DNA from: Phragmitibacter flavus
GTDB lineage: Bacteria > Verrucomicrobiota > Verrucomicrobiia > Verrucomicrobiales > Verrucomicrobiaceae
Assembly (NCBI RefSeq): GCF_005780165.1
Contig: NZ_VAUV01000003.1
Span: 310,001 to 374,000, forward strand
Direction: 5' to 3'
DNA: 64,000 nt
In this document: positions 44,311 through 53,551 of the stretch, in pieces
Layout: each line of letters starts with the position of its first letter
Numbering within the stretch: position 1 is the stretch's first letter
Notes under the pieces: generated by a model
What the model saw: the letters and a program-made list of their open reading frames with translations, nothing else
What the model was told of the DNA's origin: nothing
The model's database searches: none
Position numbers and translations under genes: made by a program

Positions 44311-44355
44311 GTGGATTCCTCTCTAAAAACAGCGCTCCAGCTGACGTGCAAGGGA

Positions 44356-45057
44356 TTATTTGTTTGCGCCCTCAAGACTCGTCAGAAAACCCGTCCACAG
44401 CGCATCGAGATCCATGCCGGTCTTTTTTTTGAACAACGCATCCGAATAGGTGCCGCGCCGCAACGCCAGATTGGCCTCTTGAACAATCAACGGTGCATGA
44501 GTTGTCTCAATCCAGGCCAAAAACGCTCCCGTTACCCGGTAACCTTTGCGATAATGATCGGTGCCGCGATTGATCTTTGGTTGTCCGCCAGGTTCGGCTT
44601 TCCAAAAGCGGATGTAATCGGCAATCCCCTCCACCAGCCACCAGTGTTCCTTTTGCGGTGGATAACCCTGAATCACATGCACCATTTCGTGCAGCACCAT
44701 GCCGATATCCTGTGGCTGTTTTTTGATCCAATCGCGCGAGATGTGGATCGTATGGCCACTGGCATGAGCGACGCCTTTCATCTCAAGGAATATCAGCAAA
44801 ATTTCCGGCGGCGGTCTCCAGCCCGGTGTGTCCAGATAGGTCGCGATGATGGGAAACCAAAGCTCCACCATGGCCTTCGCTTGTTGACCCCAGGCTTCGC
44901 ATTCAGGTGCTTGGGAACAATCGACATGAACCACCAATTCCTTGCTGGAAAGCGGCTCCAGCAAGGCTGGAACCACGATCACTGGCTTGGCTTTAGCCGC
45001 TGCAAAGCTGCCAACCAAGACCAACAAGATCAGCACCACAGGGCATCGTTGTTTCAT
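44356..45057 (-). CDS. Secreted basic-secretory-protein-like metallopeptidase
   Basis: The 233-residue protein has a signal peptide (about residues 1-23) and a zinc motif H123-E124-M-V-H127, with EGIADYIRF supplying a third glutamate ligand 20 residues later. The layout (IFLEMKGVAHASGHTIHISRDWI, then WWLVEGIADY) matches the plant basic secretory protein family, a gluzincin-like peptidase. It is probably extracytoplasmic. It precedes a beta-propeller gene on the same strand. Family assignment is from memory of the motif order. Confidence 0.82.
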   Translation of the reverse strand: MKQRCPVVLILLVLVGSFAAAKAKPVIVVPALLEPLSSKELVVHVDCSQAPECEAWGQQAKAMVELWFPIIATYLDTPGWRPPPEILLIFLEMKGVAHASGHTIHISRDWIKKQPQDIGMVLHEMVHVIQGYPPQKEHWWLVEGIADYIRFWKAEPGGQPKINRGTDHYRKGYRVTGAFLAWIETTHAPLIVQEANLALRRGTYSDALFKKKTGMDLDALWTGFLTSLEGANK

Positions 45058-45084
45058 CCGTATAGAATGACAGAAAACGGCAAA

Positions 45085-46242
45085 TTACTTCAAGGAAAGA
45101 AACTTGATGCAGACCGGAGCTCCAACCTCATGACGCTCGCCGGTCGGAGTCAGTTTGCCAGTGGTCTGATCAATCGCAAACACCACAATGTCATTCGATT
45201 GCTGACCGGCCGCGATAAGCCACTTGCCCGACGGGTCAACGTTGAAGTTGCGCGGGATCGCCACCACACTCGGAGCGGCTTCGACAAAGGTCAGCTTGCC
45301 CGTCACCTCATCCACCGTGAACGTGGCCAGACTGTTGTGGCCGCGATTGGAGACATACACAAACTTGCCACTTGGATGCGCCACCGTTTCCGCAGTTGAG
45401 AATCCTTCGATAGCCGTTCCTTCCGGCAGGGTGGAGATCGTCTCCAGAGCCTTCAATGCACCTGCATCGGCATCGTAGGAAAAGGAGGTCACAGCCATGG
45501 TCAATTCATTGCAGGCGTAGCCAAATTTTCCGTTTGGATGAAAGGCAAAATGACGTGGGCCGCCACCAGGAGGCACGTTGGCCGATCCGGCTTCATTGGC
45601 CGTCAACGCACCTGTTGCAGGATCGAGTTGATAGACAAACACCCGGTCACAGCCGAGATCGCAGGACAAGGCATAACGGTTATCTGGCGAAGGATAAAAC
45701 GAATGCGCGTGTGGTCCCTTTTGACGACCTTTGGCGTTCACATTCGAGGGAGGACCTTGTTGAATGGCGGTGATGGCATCGCCAATCGACCCGTCTTCCT
45801 TGATAGCCAGCGAGGCCACATGGCCGCTGCCGTAATTGGCCACAAAAAGCACCTTGCCTGTCGCGTCCACACTCACATGACACGGACCCGAACCCTGTGA
45901 CGATTGCTGATTGAGCAGCGTCAGCTTCCCTGAACTTGGGTCGATGGAATAGCTCGACAATCCTCCCTGTTTGCCATCCCCTTCGGCCACTGCATAAAGA
46001 AACTTTTTGGAAGGGTGCAACGCGAGGAAACTCGGTTTGTTGGCCTCCGCCGCCACGCCCATCGGCGTCAGTTTGCCGGAGGTGGAATCCAGTCCGTAAA
46101 CATAAATGCCCTTGCTGGGGCTCTTTCCGCCCGTGTAGGTGCCTACATAGACCAGTTGATCATGTGCTTCGGAAGTCTGAGTCCATGAGACGGACAACGT
46201 GGCTACCAGCGCGACAACAGTGAAGAAGATTCGGCGTTTCAT
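45085..46242 (-). CDS. Secreted lactonase-family beta-propeller protein (6-phosphogluconolactonase-like)
   Basis: The 385-residue protein has a signal peptide (about residues 1-26) and seven-bladed propeller repeats: LVYVGTYTGGKSPSKGIYVY, SFLALHPSKKFLYAVAE, GPCHVSVDATGKVLFVANYGSG and GGGPRHFAFHPNGKFGYACNE. It belongs to the Pgl/YbhE-type lactonase family. With an export signal it is unlikely to be a cytosolic pentose-phosphate enzyme; a periplasmic sugar lactonase is more plausible. I chose the ATG at 46242. Confidence 0.88.
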   Translation of the reverse strand: MKRRIFFTVVALVATLSVSWTQTSEAHDQLVYVGTYTGGKSPSKGIYVYGLDSTSGKLTPMGVAAEANKPSFLALHPSKKFLYAVAEGDGKQGGLSSYSIDPSSGKLTLLNQQSSQGSGPCHVSVDATGKVLFVANYGSGHVASLAIKEDGSIGDAITAIQQGPPSNVNAKGRQKGPHAHSFYPSPDNRYALSCDLGCDRVFVYQLDPATGALTANEAGSANVPPGGGPRHFAFHPNGKFGYACNELTMAVTSFSYDADAGALKALETISTLPEGTAIEGFSTAETVAHPSGKFVYVSNRGHNSLATFTVDEVTGKLTFVEAAPSVVAIPRNFNVDPSGKWLIAAGQQSNDIVVFAIDQTTGKLTPTGERHEVGAPVCIKFLSLK

Positions 46243-46310
46243 CACTTCACCAACAACCGCAACAAGTGGTCTGGCAAGCACGAAATTGGCATTCTCGGAG
46301 GACGGCCTCT

Positions 46311-46431
46311 TTTGGAATGCGGTGCTTTGCGCCGCTTTGGATGTGGTCGAGCGCAGTGGGAGGAAAGCACCGCCATCAGCCAGTCAACGCGCCCTGCCGA
46401 ACCAAAGCGCTGCGGAGCAGCGCACTCCAAA
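46311..46431. repeat. Inverted repeat element with 30-bp arms
   Basis: The left arm tttggaatgcggtgctttgc... (46311-46340) and the right arm (46402-46431) are imperfect reverse complements; each arm is itself palindromic (GCGGTG/CGCCGC type). It lies between the lactonase and phosphatase genes. A related half-element occurs at 16004-16032. Confidence 0.7.
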
Positions 46432-46437
46432 TACTGA

Positions 46438-46764
46438 CTAGGGCAGATACGGAGCACAGCGCATTTTCAACAAGTCGATCAGCGCGGGATCCATGTATTC
46501 GTAATTGTCGGGAATGTTCAATACGACGATGCGCTTGCCGCCCAAGGCATGTTGGAACTTTCGATTGAGACGTTCGCGATGGGTTTTTTCCATCACCACG
46601 ATCAGATCTGCCCACTCAATTTGTTCATGGGAAAGAGGGACTTCGGCGTCGTTGTTGAGTCCTGCCGAATCGACTTCGATGCCCTGATGACCTCTGAAAA
46701 TCGTCTCGGCGGTCGGGCTGCGCAGTTTGTTTTGGGAACAAAGGAAAAGGATGCGCTTGTTCAT
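46438..46764 (-). CDS. Low molecular weight protein-tyrosine phosphatase-like protein
   Basis: This 108-residue cytosolic protein has the catalytic P-loop C9-SQNKL-R15 followed by SPTAE, the CX5R signature of low molecular weight phosphatases. The usual CX5RS phosphate loop reads CSQNKLRS. A possible general acid lies in NIPDNYEYMDP. It is shorter than the usual 150 residues but this short form recurs in bacteria. It follows the TPR gene on the same strand. The function in this organism is unknown. I chose the ATG at 46764. Confidence 0.82.
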   Translation of the reverse strand: MNKRILFLCSQNKLRSPTAETIFRGHQGIEVDSAGLNNDAEVPLSHEQIEWADLIVVMEKTHRERLNRKFQHALGGKRIVVLNIPDNYEYMDPALIDLLKMRCAPYLP

Positions 46765-46810
46765 CCCATCGCTACCCAGCTTTTCATTCACGCAATCGCC
46801 CATTCCAAAA

Positions 46811-49492
46811 CTAGATGCTGTCGGCGGTAGCGGTATTGCTGCTGGTGCTTTCAGGAGCCGGAACGGGTTCGGCGGGAGCAATCTCTGCTGCTGGGGGATC
46901 CGGAGCCGGGGGCTCTTCCTGCACAGGGGGAGGTGGCATGGCCTTGGCCGGGGCCGGCACCTTGGGGGTGAAGGCCGGGTATTTGGATTTCACCAGGCTG
47001 CGCATCGCAGTGGCCTGTTTCACATCGTCCGTTTTTTCGAACATCTCGGCAGCTTTCCAGGCGGCTTCCGGGGTGATTTCAGGATCGACAAAAAACTGGC
47101 TCACCACCACGTATTGGGCGAGCGCTTTGGCCCATTGTTGTTTGGCGGCATCCATGGAGCCCTTGCCTGCAAAGGTGTCGCCGCGGGCGCTGAAAACGTC
47201 GCCATCAAGAATCTGCAACTGCCCTTTCAGCTTGCCGGTTTTGATCAGGGTGAGGGCGTCATTGATGCTTTTCTGGGCTTCGTCAAAAAGCGCGGCACCG
47301 AGCTGGCCCTTGGCTTTGCCGTAAAGTCCGAGCACGTGTCCCTGGCCAGTGGGAGTCTTGCTGAGGTAGTGGTCGAAGGCGATAATGGCTCCGGTATAAT
47401 GGCCGGTTTCAATGCGCGCCATGCCGAGGTAATTCCACACGGGGGCTTCGGTGGCCTCGGGCTGGTCGGGCGTGCTGGCGAGGCTAAGATAGCGGTTGCT
47501 GGCCTCGTAGTTGCCGCGATTAAAATAGTTCACGCCCAGGAAGGTGAGGCCTTGGGGATTGATGCGGGCACCTTTGCGGGCGTCGAGATAGGTGTCGACT
47601 TCTTTGGCCATGCCATCGACGTCCTCACGAAGCCACTGGCAGTTGATGAGAAGCTGGCTGGATTTGTCGAGATACCCCTCGCGATTCAGCTCGATGGATT
47701 TGCGCAATGGATCGAGGGCCTTGCCAAATGATTCCTTGTCATTGAGGCTGAAATAACCTTTGCCGATGTTGAAGGAGGCTTCGGCGGCGGCGGCGGTTTT
47801 GGGGAATTTCTGCAACAGCAATTCGTAATCGGCAATCATTCCGGCGACGTCGCGGGTTTCGCTTTTGATGAAGCCGCTTTGATAGAGCGCCATTTCCAGG
47901 GCGGGGTGGCCTCCATGATTTTTGATGATAAGGGTGAAGTCGGTCAGGGCCTTGTCAAAAGCGCGGACATTCTTCTGCGCAATGCCGCGCTGGGCGAGGG
48001 CGGCCGGGACGTTGGCGTCCTGGGGGTATTTTTCCAGGAAGTTGGTGAGGGTGGTGATGGCTTCGTTATTTTTGCCAGCTTCGACTTCGGTGAAACCCTT
48101 TTTGTAGAGGATACTGGGAAGCACTTTTTCGGGCACCTGGGTAATATTGATACCGGTGAAAGCTTCGGAGGCTTTGAGGTAGTCGCCTTTGCCAAACCAC
48201 CAGTCAGCGCGGATGATGCGCGACATGGTGAGGTATTCGTGGTCGGGATGGCTGGTTCTGTAAAGCTCTTCAAAGGCGAGTGCAAACTCGGGGATGTTCT
48301 CGTTGCCGAGCTGGTAGAAGGAGAGCAGTTTTTGATAACCGGCATCAATCGCTTCTGGCGAATCGGGGTGGTTTTTCTCGAGGAGCAGATAGGTCTCGAT
48401 GGCCTGCCGGTAACTCTGAAGCTGCTTTTGGGCGTTGCCAACCAGCAGGAGCATCTTGGCATGGATGTCGCCGGGAGGTAAGGTGGTGGCGTTGGAAGTG
48501 TAGGTGCTGATGACGGTCTGGTAGTCCTTCTTTAAATAGGCAGACTGGATGATGCCGAAGAGCGCCATGCCGCGTTGTTCACGCGGAACGGTGGTGTTGC
48601 TGAGCACACGTTTAAAGTTTTTGACCGCTTCATCGGTTTTGCCGAGTTCGTTGAGAATCAATCCCGAGCGGAGCAGGGCATCGCCGAGGATTTCTTCGTC
48701 TTTGGTGATGTCGATGAGGTCGTTGAACGCGGTGAGGGCCTCTTGATTTCGGCCTTGATCGAGATAAGCCGTGGCCATTTTACCGAGGGCGGTCTCGCGG
48801 TATTTGTTGGGGGGTTTGACCGCCGCAACCTGCTCATAAGCAGCGGTGGCGCGTTTGGCGTCTCCCCCCTGTTCGTAGGCGATGGCGCTGTTGTAAAGGG
48901 CGGGAAGTTTGATGGCAGGGTTGGTGGTGAGGCGGGCGCAGGTGGAGAACTGGGCGGCGGCTTCGAGGAAGTTTTTGTCGGCATAGGCATAGGCGCCGAG
49001 GCGGTAGGCGGCGGAGCCGGCACTTTCCGATTTCGAGTGGGAGGTAAGGACCTGGTTGTAGGCGCGCTTGGCTTGGGCGCGGTCGCCGGTTTCGTGATGG
49101 CATTCGCCAAGTCGGAACCAGGCTTCTGCAGCATGCCGACCCTGGGGATAGAGACGCACATAATCGCTAAGCGGTTTGATCGCAATGTTGTGGTCGCCCT
49201 GGGTAAAGCAAAGGGTGGCGTATTCGTAGAGGTCTTCGTCAGGTCCGCTGGGCCGGTTCGATACGGGAGGCGCCGCAGGACGCGGGTCTTCCACCGCTTG
49301 GGCACGCGAGGGTGCGGGCGCAGGCATGGAACCGTCGGTAACGGGCAGGGCGCGGGGTGGTGCTTCGTCGACCGGAACGGCGCGAGGGACATTATTCTGG
49401 GCGACTGCCAGGGCTCCTGCCAGAAACATCGGGCAGAGAAGGAGTCGGAGAAACAGCGTGCGGGGCTGGCGCTTGATCAAGAGGGGATTCAT
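46811..49492 (-). CDS. Secreted tetratricopeptide repeat protein
   Basis: The 893-residue protein has a signal peptide (FLRLLLCPMFLAGALAVAQ), a Pro/Ala-rich segment to about residue 85 and then many TPR-type helical pairs with regular AxxxYxxxxxxxP spacing, for example EAWFRLGECHHETGDRAQAKRAYNQVL. The C-terminus is again Pro/Ala/Glu-rich. It is probably periplasmic and serves as a protein-interaction scaffold. The gene follows exbD by 9 bases, so it forms an exbB-exbD-TPR transcript. I do not recognise a named orthologue. Confidence 0.85.
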   Translation of the reverse strand: MNPLLIKRQPRTLFLRLLLCPMFLAGALAVAQNNVPRAVPVDEAPPRALPVTDGSMPAPAPSRAQAVEDPRPAAPPVSNRPSGPDEDLYEYATLCFTQGDHNIAIKPLSDYVRLYPQGRHAAEAWFRLGECHHETGDRAQAKRAYNQVLTSHSKSESAGSAAYRLGAYAYADKNFLEAAAQFSTCARLTTNPAIKLPALYNSAIAYEQGGDAKRATAAYEQVAAVKPPNKYRETALGKMATAYLDQGRNQEALTAFNDLIDITKDEEILGDALLRSGLILNELGKTDEAVKNFKRVLSNTTVPREQRGMALFGIIQSAYLKKDYQTVISTYTSNATTLPPGDIHAKMLLLVGNAQKQLQSYRQAIETYLLLEKNHPDSPEAIDAGYQKLLSFYQLGNENIPEFALAFEELYRTSHPDHEYLTMSRIIRADWWFGKGDYLKASEAFTGINITQVPEKVLPSILYKKGFTEVEAGKNNEAITTLTNFLEKYPQDANVPAALAQRGIAQKNVRAFDKALTDFTLIIKNHGGHPALEMALYQSGFIKSETRDVAGMIADYELLLQKFPKTAAAAEASFNIGKGYFSLNDKESFGKALDPLRKSIELNREGYLDKSSQLLINCQWLREDVDGMAKEVDTYLDARKGARINPQGLTFLGVNYFNRGNYEASNRYLSLASTPDQPEATEAPVWNYLGMARIETGHYTGAIIAFDHYLSKTPTGQGHVLGLYGKAKGQLGAALFDEAQKSINDALTLIKTGKLKGQLQILDGDVFSARGDTFAGKGSMDAAKQQWAKALAQYVVVSQFFVDPEITPEAAWKAAEMFEKTDDVKQATAMRSLVKSKYPAFTPKVPAPAKAMPPPPVQEEPPAPDPPAAEIAPAEPVPAPESTSSNTATADSI

Positions 49493-49501
49493 GATTTCAG
49501 G

Positions 49502-49942
49502 TCAGGAAGAGGGCGGCGCGGCATCCGGTTCGGGCGGGCGCGTCGCGAAGGATACGTTCCAGATGCCCGCTTTATGGCAGGCATTGAGGATGTCGATGGT
49601 GTGGTTGTTGGTGCTTTTTTCGTCGAGACGAAGGATCACTGCCTGGTCTTTGTGGACGCTGGCGATGATTTGGAATTTGTTGAGCAATTGCTCGAGTGTG
49701 ATGGTCTCGCCTTCGACGACGATGGACCCGTCTTCGCGGACATTGACGACAATTTCGCCCAGTTGGCGGTTTTCGTTGTCTTTGCCTTCATCAGCGGCGG
49801 GGACCATGATGGTGAGCTCGGTTTCACGGCGTCCCATGTCGAGGGTGATGATGAAGAACAGCAGCAACAGCAGCAGCACGTCGATCATCGGTGCAAGCTG
49901 GAGCGGGATGGGCTCGATGTGCCGGACGTTGCGGAATCTCAT
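49502..49942 (-). CDS. exbD: ExbD/TolR family biopolymer transport protein
   Basis: ExbD works with ExbB as a proton-driven motor for outer-membrane energy transfer or envelope stability. The 146-residue protein has one N-terminal membrane helix with the proton-channel aspartate (LQLAPMIDVLLLLLLFFII) and a periplasmic domain ending near NVSFATRP. The helix and the ID motif are intact. It lies between exbB and the TPR gene. Whether it serves a TonB or Tol role is not readable; no tonB gene is in the window. Confidence 0.92.
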   Translation of the reverse strand: MRFRNVRHIEPIPLQLAPMIDVLLLLLLFFIITLDMGRRETELTIMVPAADEGKDNENRQLGEIVVNVREDGSIVVEGETITLEQLLNKFQIIASVHKDQAVILRLDEKSTNNHTIDILNACHKAGIWNVSFATRPPEPDAAPPSS

Positions 49943-50026
49943 GGGGAAAACGAAGGCGAAACCAGGAAACGAAACAGTGGGGGTGAAACTAGACGGAGCG
50001 TGCCAGGGTTTAATTCAATCGGTTCA

Positions 50027-50905
50027 TTACATCGCCTGTTCGTGCGGGATCTGGGCGGGTCCGCGGGTGGCGGCGGCGCGGGCGGCGCGTTTGTATTGGG
50101 TGGAAAGCAGCGCCATGAGGTGGGTGGAGGCAGCTTCGAGCTCGGAAATCAGACGCTGGGCCTTGCCACGATACATGGAATAAACGACGAGCGCGGGGAT
50201 GCCGATGATGAGTCCGACGGCGGTGCAGTAAAGCGCTTCATAAACCCCGGCGGCAACGCCTGCGGCCTGGCTGCCGGCGAACTGGGTCTGGGAGATCTGG
50301 TTGAAGGAGGTGATGAGGCCGAACACGGTGCCGAGCAGGCCCATCATGGGAGCGATGGCACCGATGTCGCCCAGGTAGGAGACGCGTTGCAGGATGAGAC
50401 TTGACTGGCGGCTGCCTTCGGCTTCGGTGACTTCGCGCACCTCGTCGAAGCTGGCGGTGGGGGTTTTGGTGGCGAAATCGAGCGCCTTGGCGGTGACTTT
50501 TGCGACGCATTCATTGCGGCGGTTGCAGACGGAGAGCAGTCCGAGGTAGTCCTGTTTGCGGATGAGGGCATCGGCGGAATTCATGAATCCGTCGCTGACC
50601 ACGGTGTTTTGCCGCACGGTGAAGGCGATGAACAGCATCAGCATGGCGGCAATGAGCGAAAGGGCGAGCAGCGGGTAGAAGAGATAACCCATCTTGTGTT
50701 TGATGCCCGCGATGCCGGTGAGTTCCTCCGTGGCAGCTGGATTGGTAGCGGCGGCTGCGACCGCAGGGGCGGCGCTCATGCTCGGCGTTGCGCCAGCGGC
50801 TGGTGCCGGGGTGGGAACGGGCACTTCCGCTTGTGCGTGCAGATGGGGCTGCGGCAGACCAAGAACGAGTAGAACACCCAAAATAAGGAGGGAAAGGGAA
50901 CGCAT
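50027..50905 (-). CDS. exbB: MotA/TolQ/ExbB proton channel family protein
   Basis: The 292-residue protein has a signal peptide-like N-terminus (SLSLLILGVLLVLGLPQPHLHAQA), an Ala/Pro-rich linker, a first helix (LFYPLLALSLIAAMLMLFIAF) and the core MotA_ExbB segment GAIAPMMGLLGTVFGLITSFNQ, followed by AVGLIIGIPALVVYSMYRG. The periplasmic extension before the channel core is common in Verrucomicrobia-type ExbB. It lies upstream of exbD on the same strand. I chose the ATG at 50905; a longer frame to 51016 lacks a signal. Confidence 0.9.
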   Translation of the reverse strand: MRSLSLLILGVLLVLGLPQPHLHAQAEVPVPTPAPAAGATPSMSAAPAVAAAATNPAATEELTGIAGIKHKMGYLFYPLLALSLIAAMLMLFIAFTVRQNTVVSDGFMNSADALIRKQDYLGLLSVCNRRNECVAKVTAKALDFATKTPTASFDEVREVTEAEGSRQSSLILQRVSYLGDIGAIAPMMGLLGTVFGLITSFNQISQTQFAGSQAAGVAAGVYEALYCTAVGLIIGIPALVVYSMYRGKAQRLISELEAASTHLMALLSTQYKRAARAAATRGPAQIPHEQAM

Positions 50906-51069
50906 CGGTAGGGAAAGTAGGGGCGACGCGACTTTTTGCAAACCTTTACCATCACTTCCCACGCCTTCGCACACGGGCAGCGCCGTGATCGAGAGAGACG
51001 CAACGATTTGCATCATGAATTTGCCCTGGCTGCGATCTGTGCTTTAATGCTGGCCCTTACCTTACCATC

Positions 51070-51666
51070 ATGGCACTCACCAAGATCACCCAAGTCGGCG
51101 GCACCGGCGTTTACGTTCCCGGAACTGATATCGACACCGACCGCATCATCCCTGCCCGTTTCATGAAATGTGTGACCTTTGACGGTCTGGGCGAATACGC
51201 TTTTTACGACGTCCGCAAGAATCCCGACGGCACCGACAAACCTCATCCATTGAACGACGACCGCTTCAAAGGCGCGAACATTCTCCTCTCCGGTGCCAAC
51301 TTCGGCTGCGGCAGCTCCCGTGAGCATGCTCCCCAAGCCTTGTATCGCTTCGGTATTCGTGCAGTGATCGCGGAGAGTTTTGCCGAGATCTTCTTCGGCA
51401 ACTGCACCACCCTCGGCATCCCCTGCGCCGTGGCCACCGCCCAGGACATCCAGGTGCTCGCAGCGGAAATTGAGCGCAATCCCAAGCTCGAGATCACCGT
51501 GGATATCAACGCAGGCCGCGTGTATTTCGAAGATCAGGATTTCACCGTGGTGCTTCCGGACACGGCGCGGGATGCGCTGAGCAGCGGTCAGTGGGATCCG
51601 ATTGCAGAACTTTTGGAGAACCGGGCGGCGGTGACGCGCACGCTGAAATCGCTGGAGCTGGCGTAA
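51070..51666 (+). CDS. leuD: 3-isopropylmalate dehydratase small subunit
   Basis: LeuD with LeuC isomerises 2- to 3-isopropylmalate in leucine synthesis. The 198-residue protein has GTDIDTDRIIPARFMK, the family motif GANFGCGSSREHAPQAL, and IAESFAEIFFGNC. These are diagnostic. leuC is not in the window. The start is the ATG at 51070. The gene is divergent from exbB, and an inorganic diphosphatase-like gene follows by 9 bases. Confidence 0.97.
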   Translation: MALTKITQVGGTGVYVPGTDIDTDRIIPARFMKCVTFDGLGEYAFYDVRKNPDGTDKPHPLNDDRFKGANILLSGANFGCGSSREHAPQALYRFGIRAVIAESFAEIFFGNCTTLGIPCAVATAQDIQVLAAEIERNPKLEITVDINAGRVYFEDQDFTVVLPDTARDALSSGQWDPIAELLENRAAVTRTLKSLELA

Positions 51667-51675
51667 TTTTCCTGC

Positions 51676-53358
51676 GTGGATCTTCCCAATCAAGACACCA
51701 TTTTTGTCATCGGACACCGCAATCCTGACACGGATGCGATTTGTGCGGCGATTGGCTACGCCGCCTTTTTGAAGGCTTCGCATCCCGAGGTCGATGCCCG
51801 ATCAGCGCGTTGCGGGGAGTTGAACGCACGCACCTCCTGGGTGTTGGCGCAGGCGAATGTGGAGTCGCCACGTTTGGTCATGGATGTAAGGCCGACTGCC
51901 GGAACGGTTTGCCGACGCGAACCCATCACTGTGCGGCGCGAGGAGACTTTTTTGTCGGTCTACCGCAAGATGGTGGAGCACGGATTTCGCAGTCTTCCCG
52001 TGGTGGATGAGGACGGGCACATCATCGGCATGCCGTCGCTTCAGGAACTGGTGCAGCTGTTCCTGCCGGCCACTTCGACTGATCATGACGCCAATCGACA
52101 CGTGCGCAGCAGCGAGGCGAACATGCTGGCGGAGTTGAACGGCAGTTTCCCCAATGGTCGACCACCCACCACCCACGCGGAGGATTACATTTTAACCGTC
52201 GCCGGATCGAGTCTGGCAACGGCGGAAGCGCGCATGAGGCGTTTTCCGAAATCCTCCGTGATCATGCTGGTGGGCGATCGTCCCGATGTGCAGCGCATGG
52301 CCCTGTGCTCAGGAGCGCGTTGTTTGATTGTCACCGGTGGCTTTGAGGTGGACGACGAGACCACCGCCCTCGCCCGCGAGAAAGGCGTTCCCATCATCCT
52401 CACGCCGTATGACACGGCGAGTGCGGCGCAGATCGTGCGTTTTTCGCGACCCATTTCCGATGCGCTGATCGCCGATTGCATCCGATTCAAGGCCAAGACG
52501 CCGTTGAAAGAGGTGATGGCCGCCGTGCATGATTCCAACCAGCCATTGTTCGCCGTGGTGGATGATGACGGGCAGAAATTGATTGGAGTCATTTCCAAAT
52601 CCGACCTCGTGGACGTGCCGCGCACCAAGCTCGCCTTGGTGGATCACAACGAGTTTTCCCAAGCCGTCACCGGCGCTGATGAAGCCGAGATTCTTGAAGT
52701 GCTGGATCACCATCGCCTGAGTGGTGACCTGCGCACCCGGGAGCCGGTGCGCTTCATCAACGAGCCGGTGGGCAGCACCAGCACCTTGGTGGCGATGATG
52801 TATCGCCTGCGCGGACTGGTCCCCGACAAAAGCACCGCGATATGTCTCAGCGCCGGTTTGATCGCGGATACGCTGAAGCTGACATCCCCCACCACGACGA
52901 ACACCGACCGGGAAATTTTGCCCTGGCTCGCCGAACTGGGGGGTATCATCGTGGATGACTTTGCCGCCGGGTTTTTCTCTGCGGGCTCCATGTTGAAAGA
53001 CAACGCGCCTGAAGTGGCGATTGAATCCGACCGCAAAACCTTCGAGGAAAGTGGCTGGCGTTTTAGTTTGTCGCAGATCGAGGAACTGGGACTGGATGAA
53101 TTCTGGAAGAACGAAACCGAGCTGCTTGAGGCGCTGAAAAAACTGGTCGCAGCCCAGGGTCTGCATTTCGCCGGTCTTTTGGTGACTGACATCGCCCGGC
53201 ACAACAGCGTCCTTCTCGTTGTGGGTGATGAACGCGTCGAAGCCGCCGTGGAATACCCCCGCATCAAGCGTCATCTGTTTGAGCTCAACGGCGTGGTCAG
53301 CCGCAAAAAGCAGCTTTTGCCCTACGTATGCCGCCTCGTGGGTCGTTTGACCGCGTAG
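51676..53358 (+). CDS. Manganese-dependent inorganic diphosphatase with CBS and DRTGG domains
   Basis: This 560-residue cytosolic enzyme should split pyrophosphate. The DHH-family motifs are in place: VIGH14RNPD18TD20A, LALVDHNEFSQA, LDHHRLSGD and GSTSTLVAMM. A CBS pair with an intervening DRTGG-like region (about residues 75-315) is inserted, as in regulated family II diphosphatases that respond to adenine nucleotides. The gene start is a GTG at 51676, directly after leuD. The regulatory ligand is inferred from family knowledge only. Confidence 0.92.
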   Translation: MDLPNQDTIFVIGHRNPDTDAICAAIGYAAFLKASHPEVDARSARCGELNARTSWVLAQANVESPRLVMDVRPTAGTVCRREPITVRREETFLSVYRKMVEHGFRSLPVVDEDGHIIGMPSLQELVQLFLPATSTDHDANRHVRSSEANMLAELNGSFPNGRPPTTHAEDYILTVAGSSLATAEARMRRFPKSSVIMLVGDRPDVQRMALCSGARCLIVTGGFEVDDETTALAREKGVPIILTPYDTASAAQIVRFSRPISDALIADCIRFKAKTPLKEVMAAVHDSNQPLFAVVDDDGQKLIGVISKSDLVDVPRTKLALVDHNEFSQAVTGADEAEILEVLDHHRLSGDLRTREPVRFINEPVGSTSTLVAMMYRLRGLVPDKSTAICLSAGLIADTLKLTSPTTTNTDREILPWLAELGGIIVDDFAAGFFSAGSMLKDNAPEVAIESDRKTFEESGWRFSLSQIEELGLDEFWKNETELLEALKKLVAAQGLHFAGLLVTDIARHNSVLLVVGDERVEAAVEYPRIKRHLFELNGVVSRKKQLLPYVCRLVGRLTA

Positions 53359-53443
53359 CGAGTTGCAGCAACCCGCAAAAATGATTTGCGAACTTCCTGG
53401 TTGAAGTGTAAATGCCATCCCGCTCAATTTAATTTGGCGGAAC

Positions 53444-53518
53444 GCGCGATTAGCTCAGTGGTAGAGCATTACCTTGACATGGTAGGGGTCGCAGGTTCGA
53501 ACCCTGCATCGCGCACCA
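53444..53518 (+). tRNA. tRNA-Val(GAC)
   Basis: The 7-bp acceptor stem GCGCGAT/ATCGCGC is perfect. The anticodon arm TTACC-TTGACAT-GGTAG has anticodon GAC at 53476-53478, which is valine. The T arm contains GGTTCGAACCC, and a 3' CCA is encoded at 53516-53518. The D arm is normal (GCTCAGTGGTAGAGC). No integrase or repeated 3' end was seen next to it. Confidence 0.97.
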
Positions 53519-53551
53519 GTTTATTTTTGAATAGCTGGCAACTGGGCGGGT

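Noticed and set aside
43324-45399. 691-codon plus-strand frame opposite the methyltransferase and peptidase genes
   Set aside because: It crosses gene boundaries of the other strand and lacks any recognisable domain.
48575-50404. 609-codon plus-strand frame across the TPR, exbD and exbB genes
   Set aside because: It spans three convincing minus-strand genes and shows no motif.
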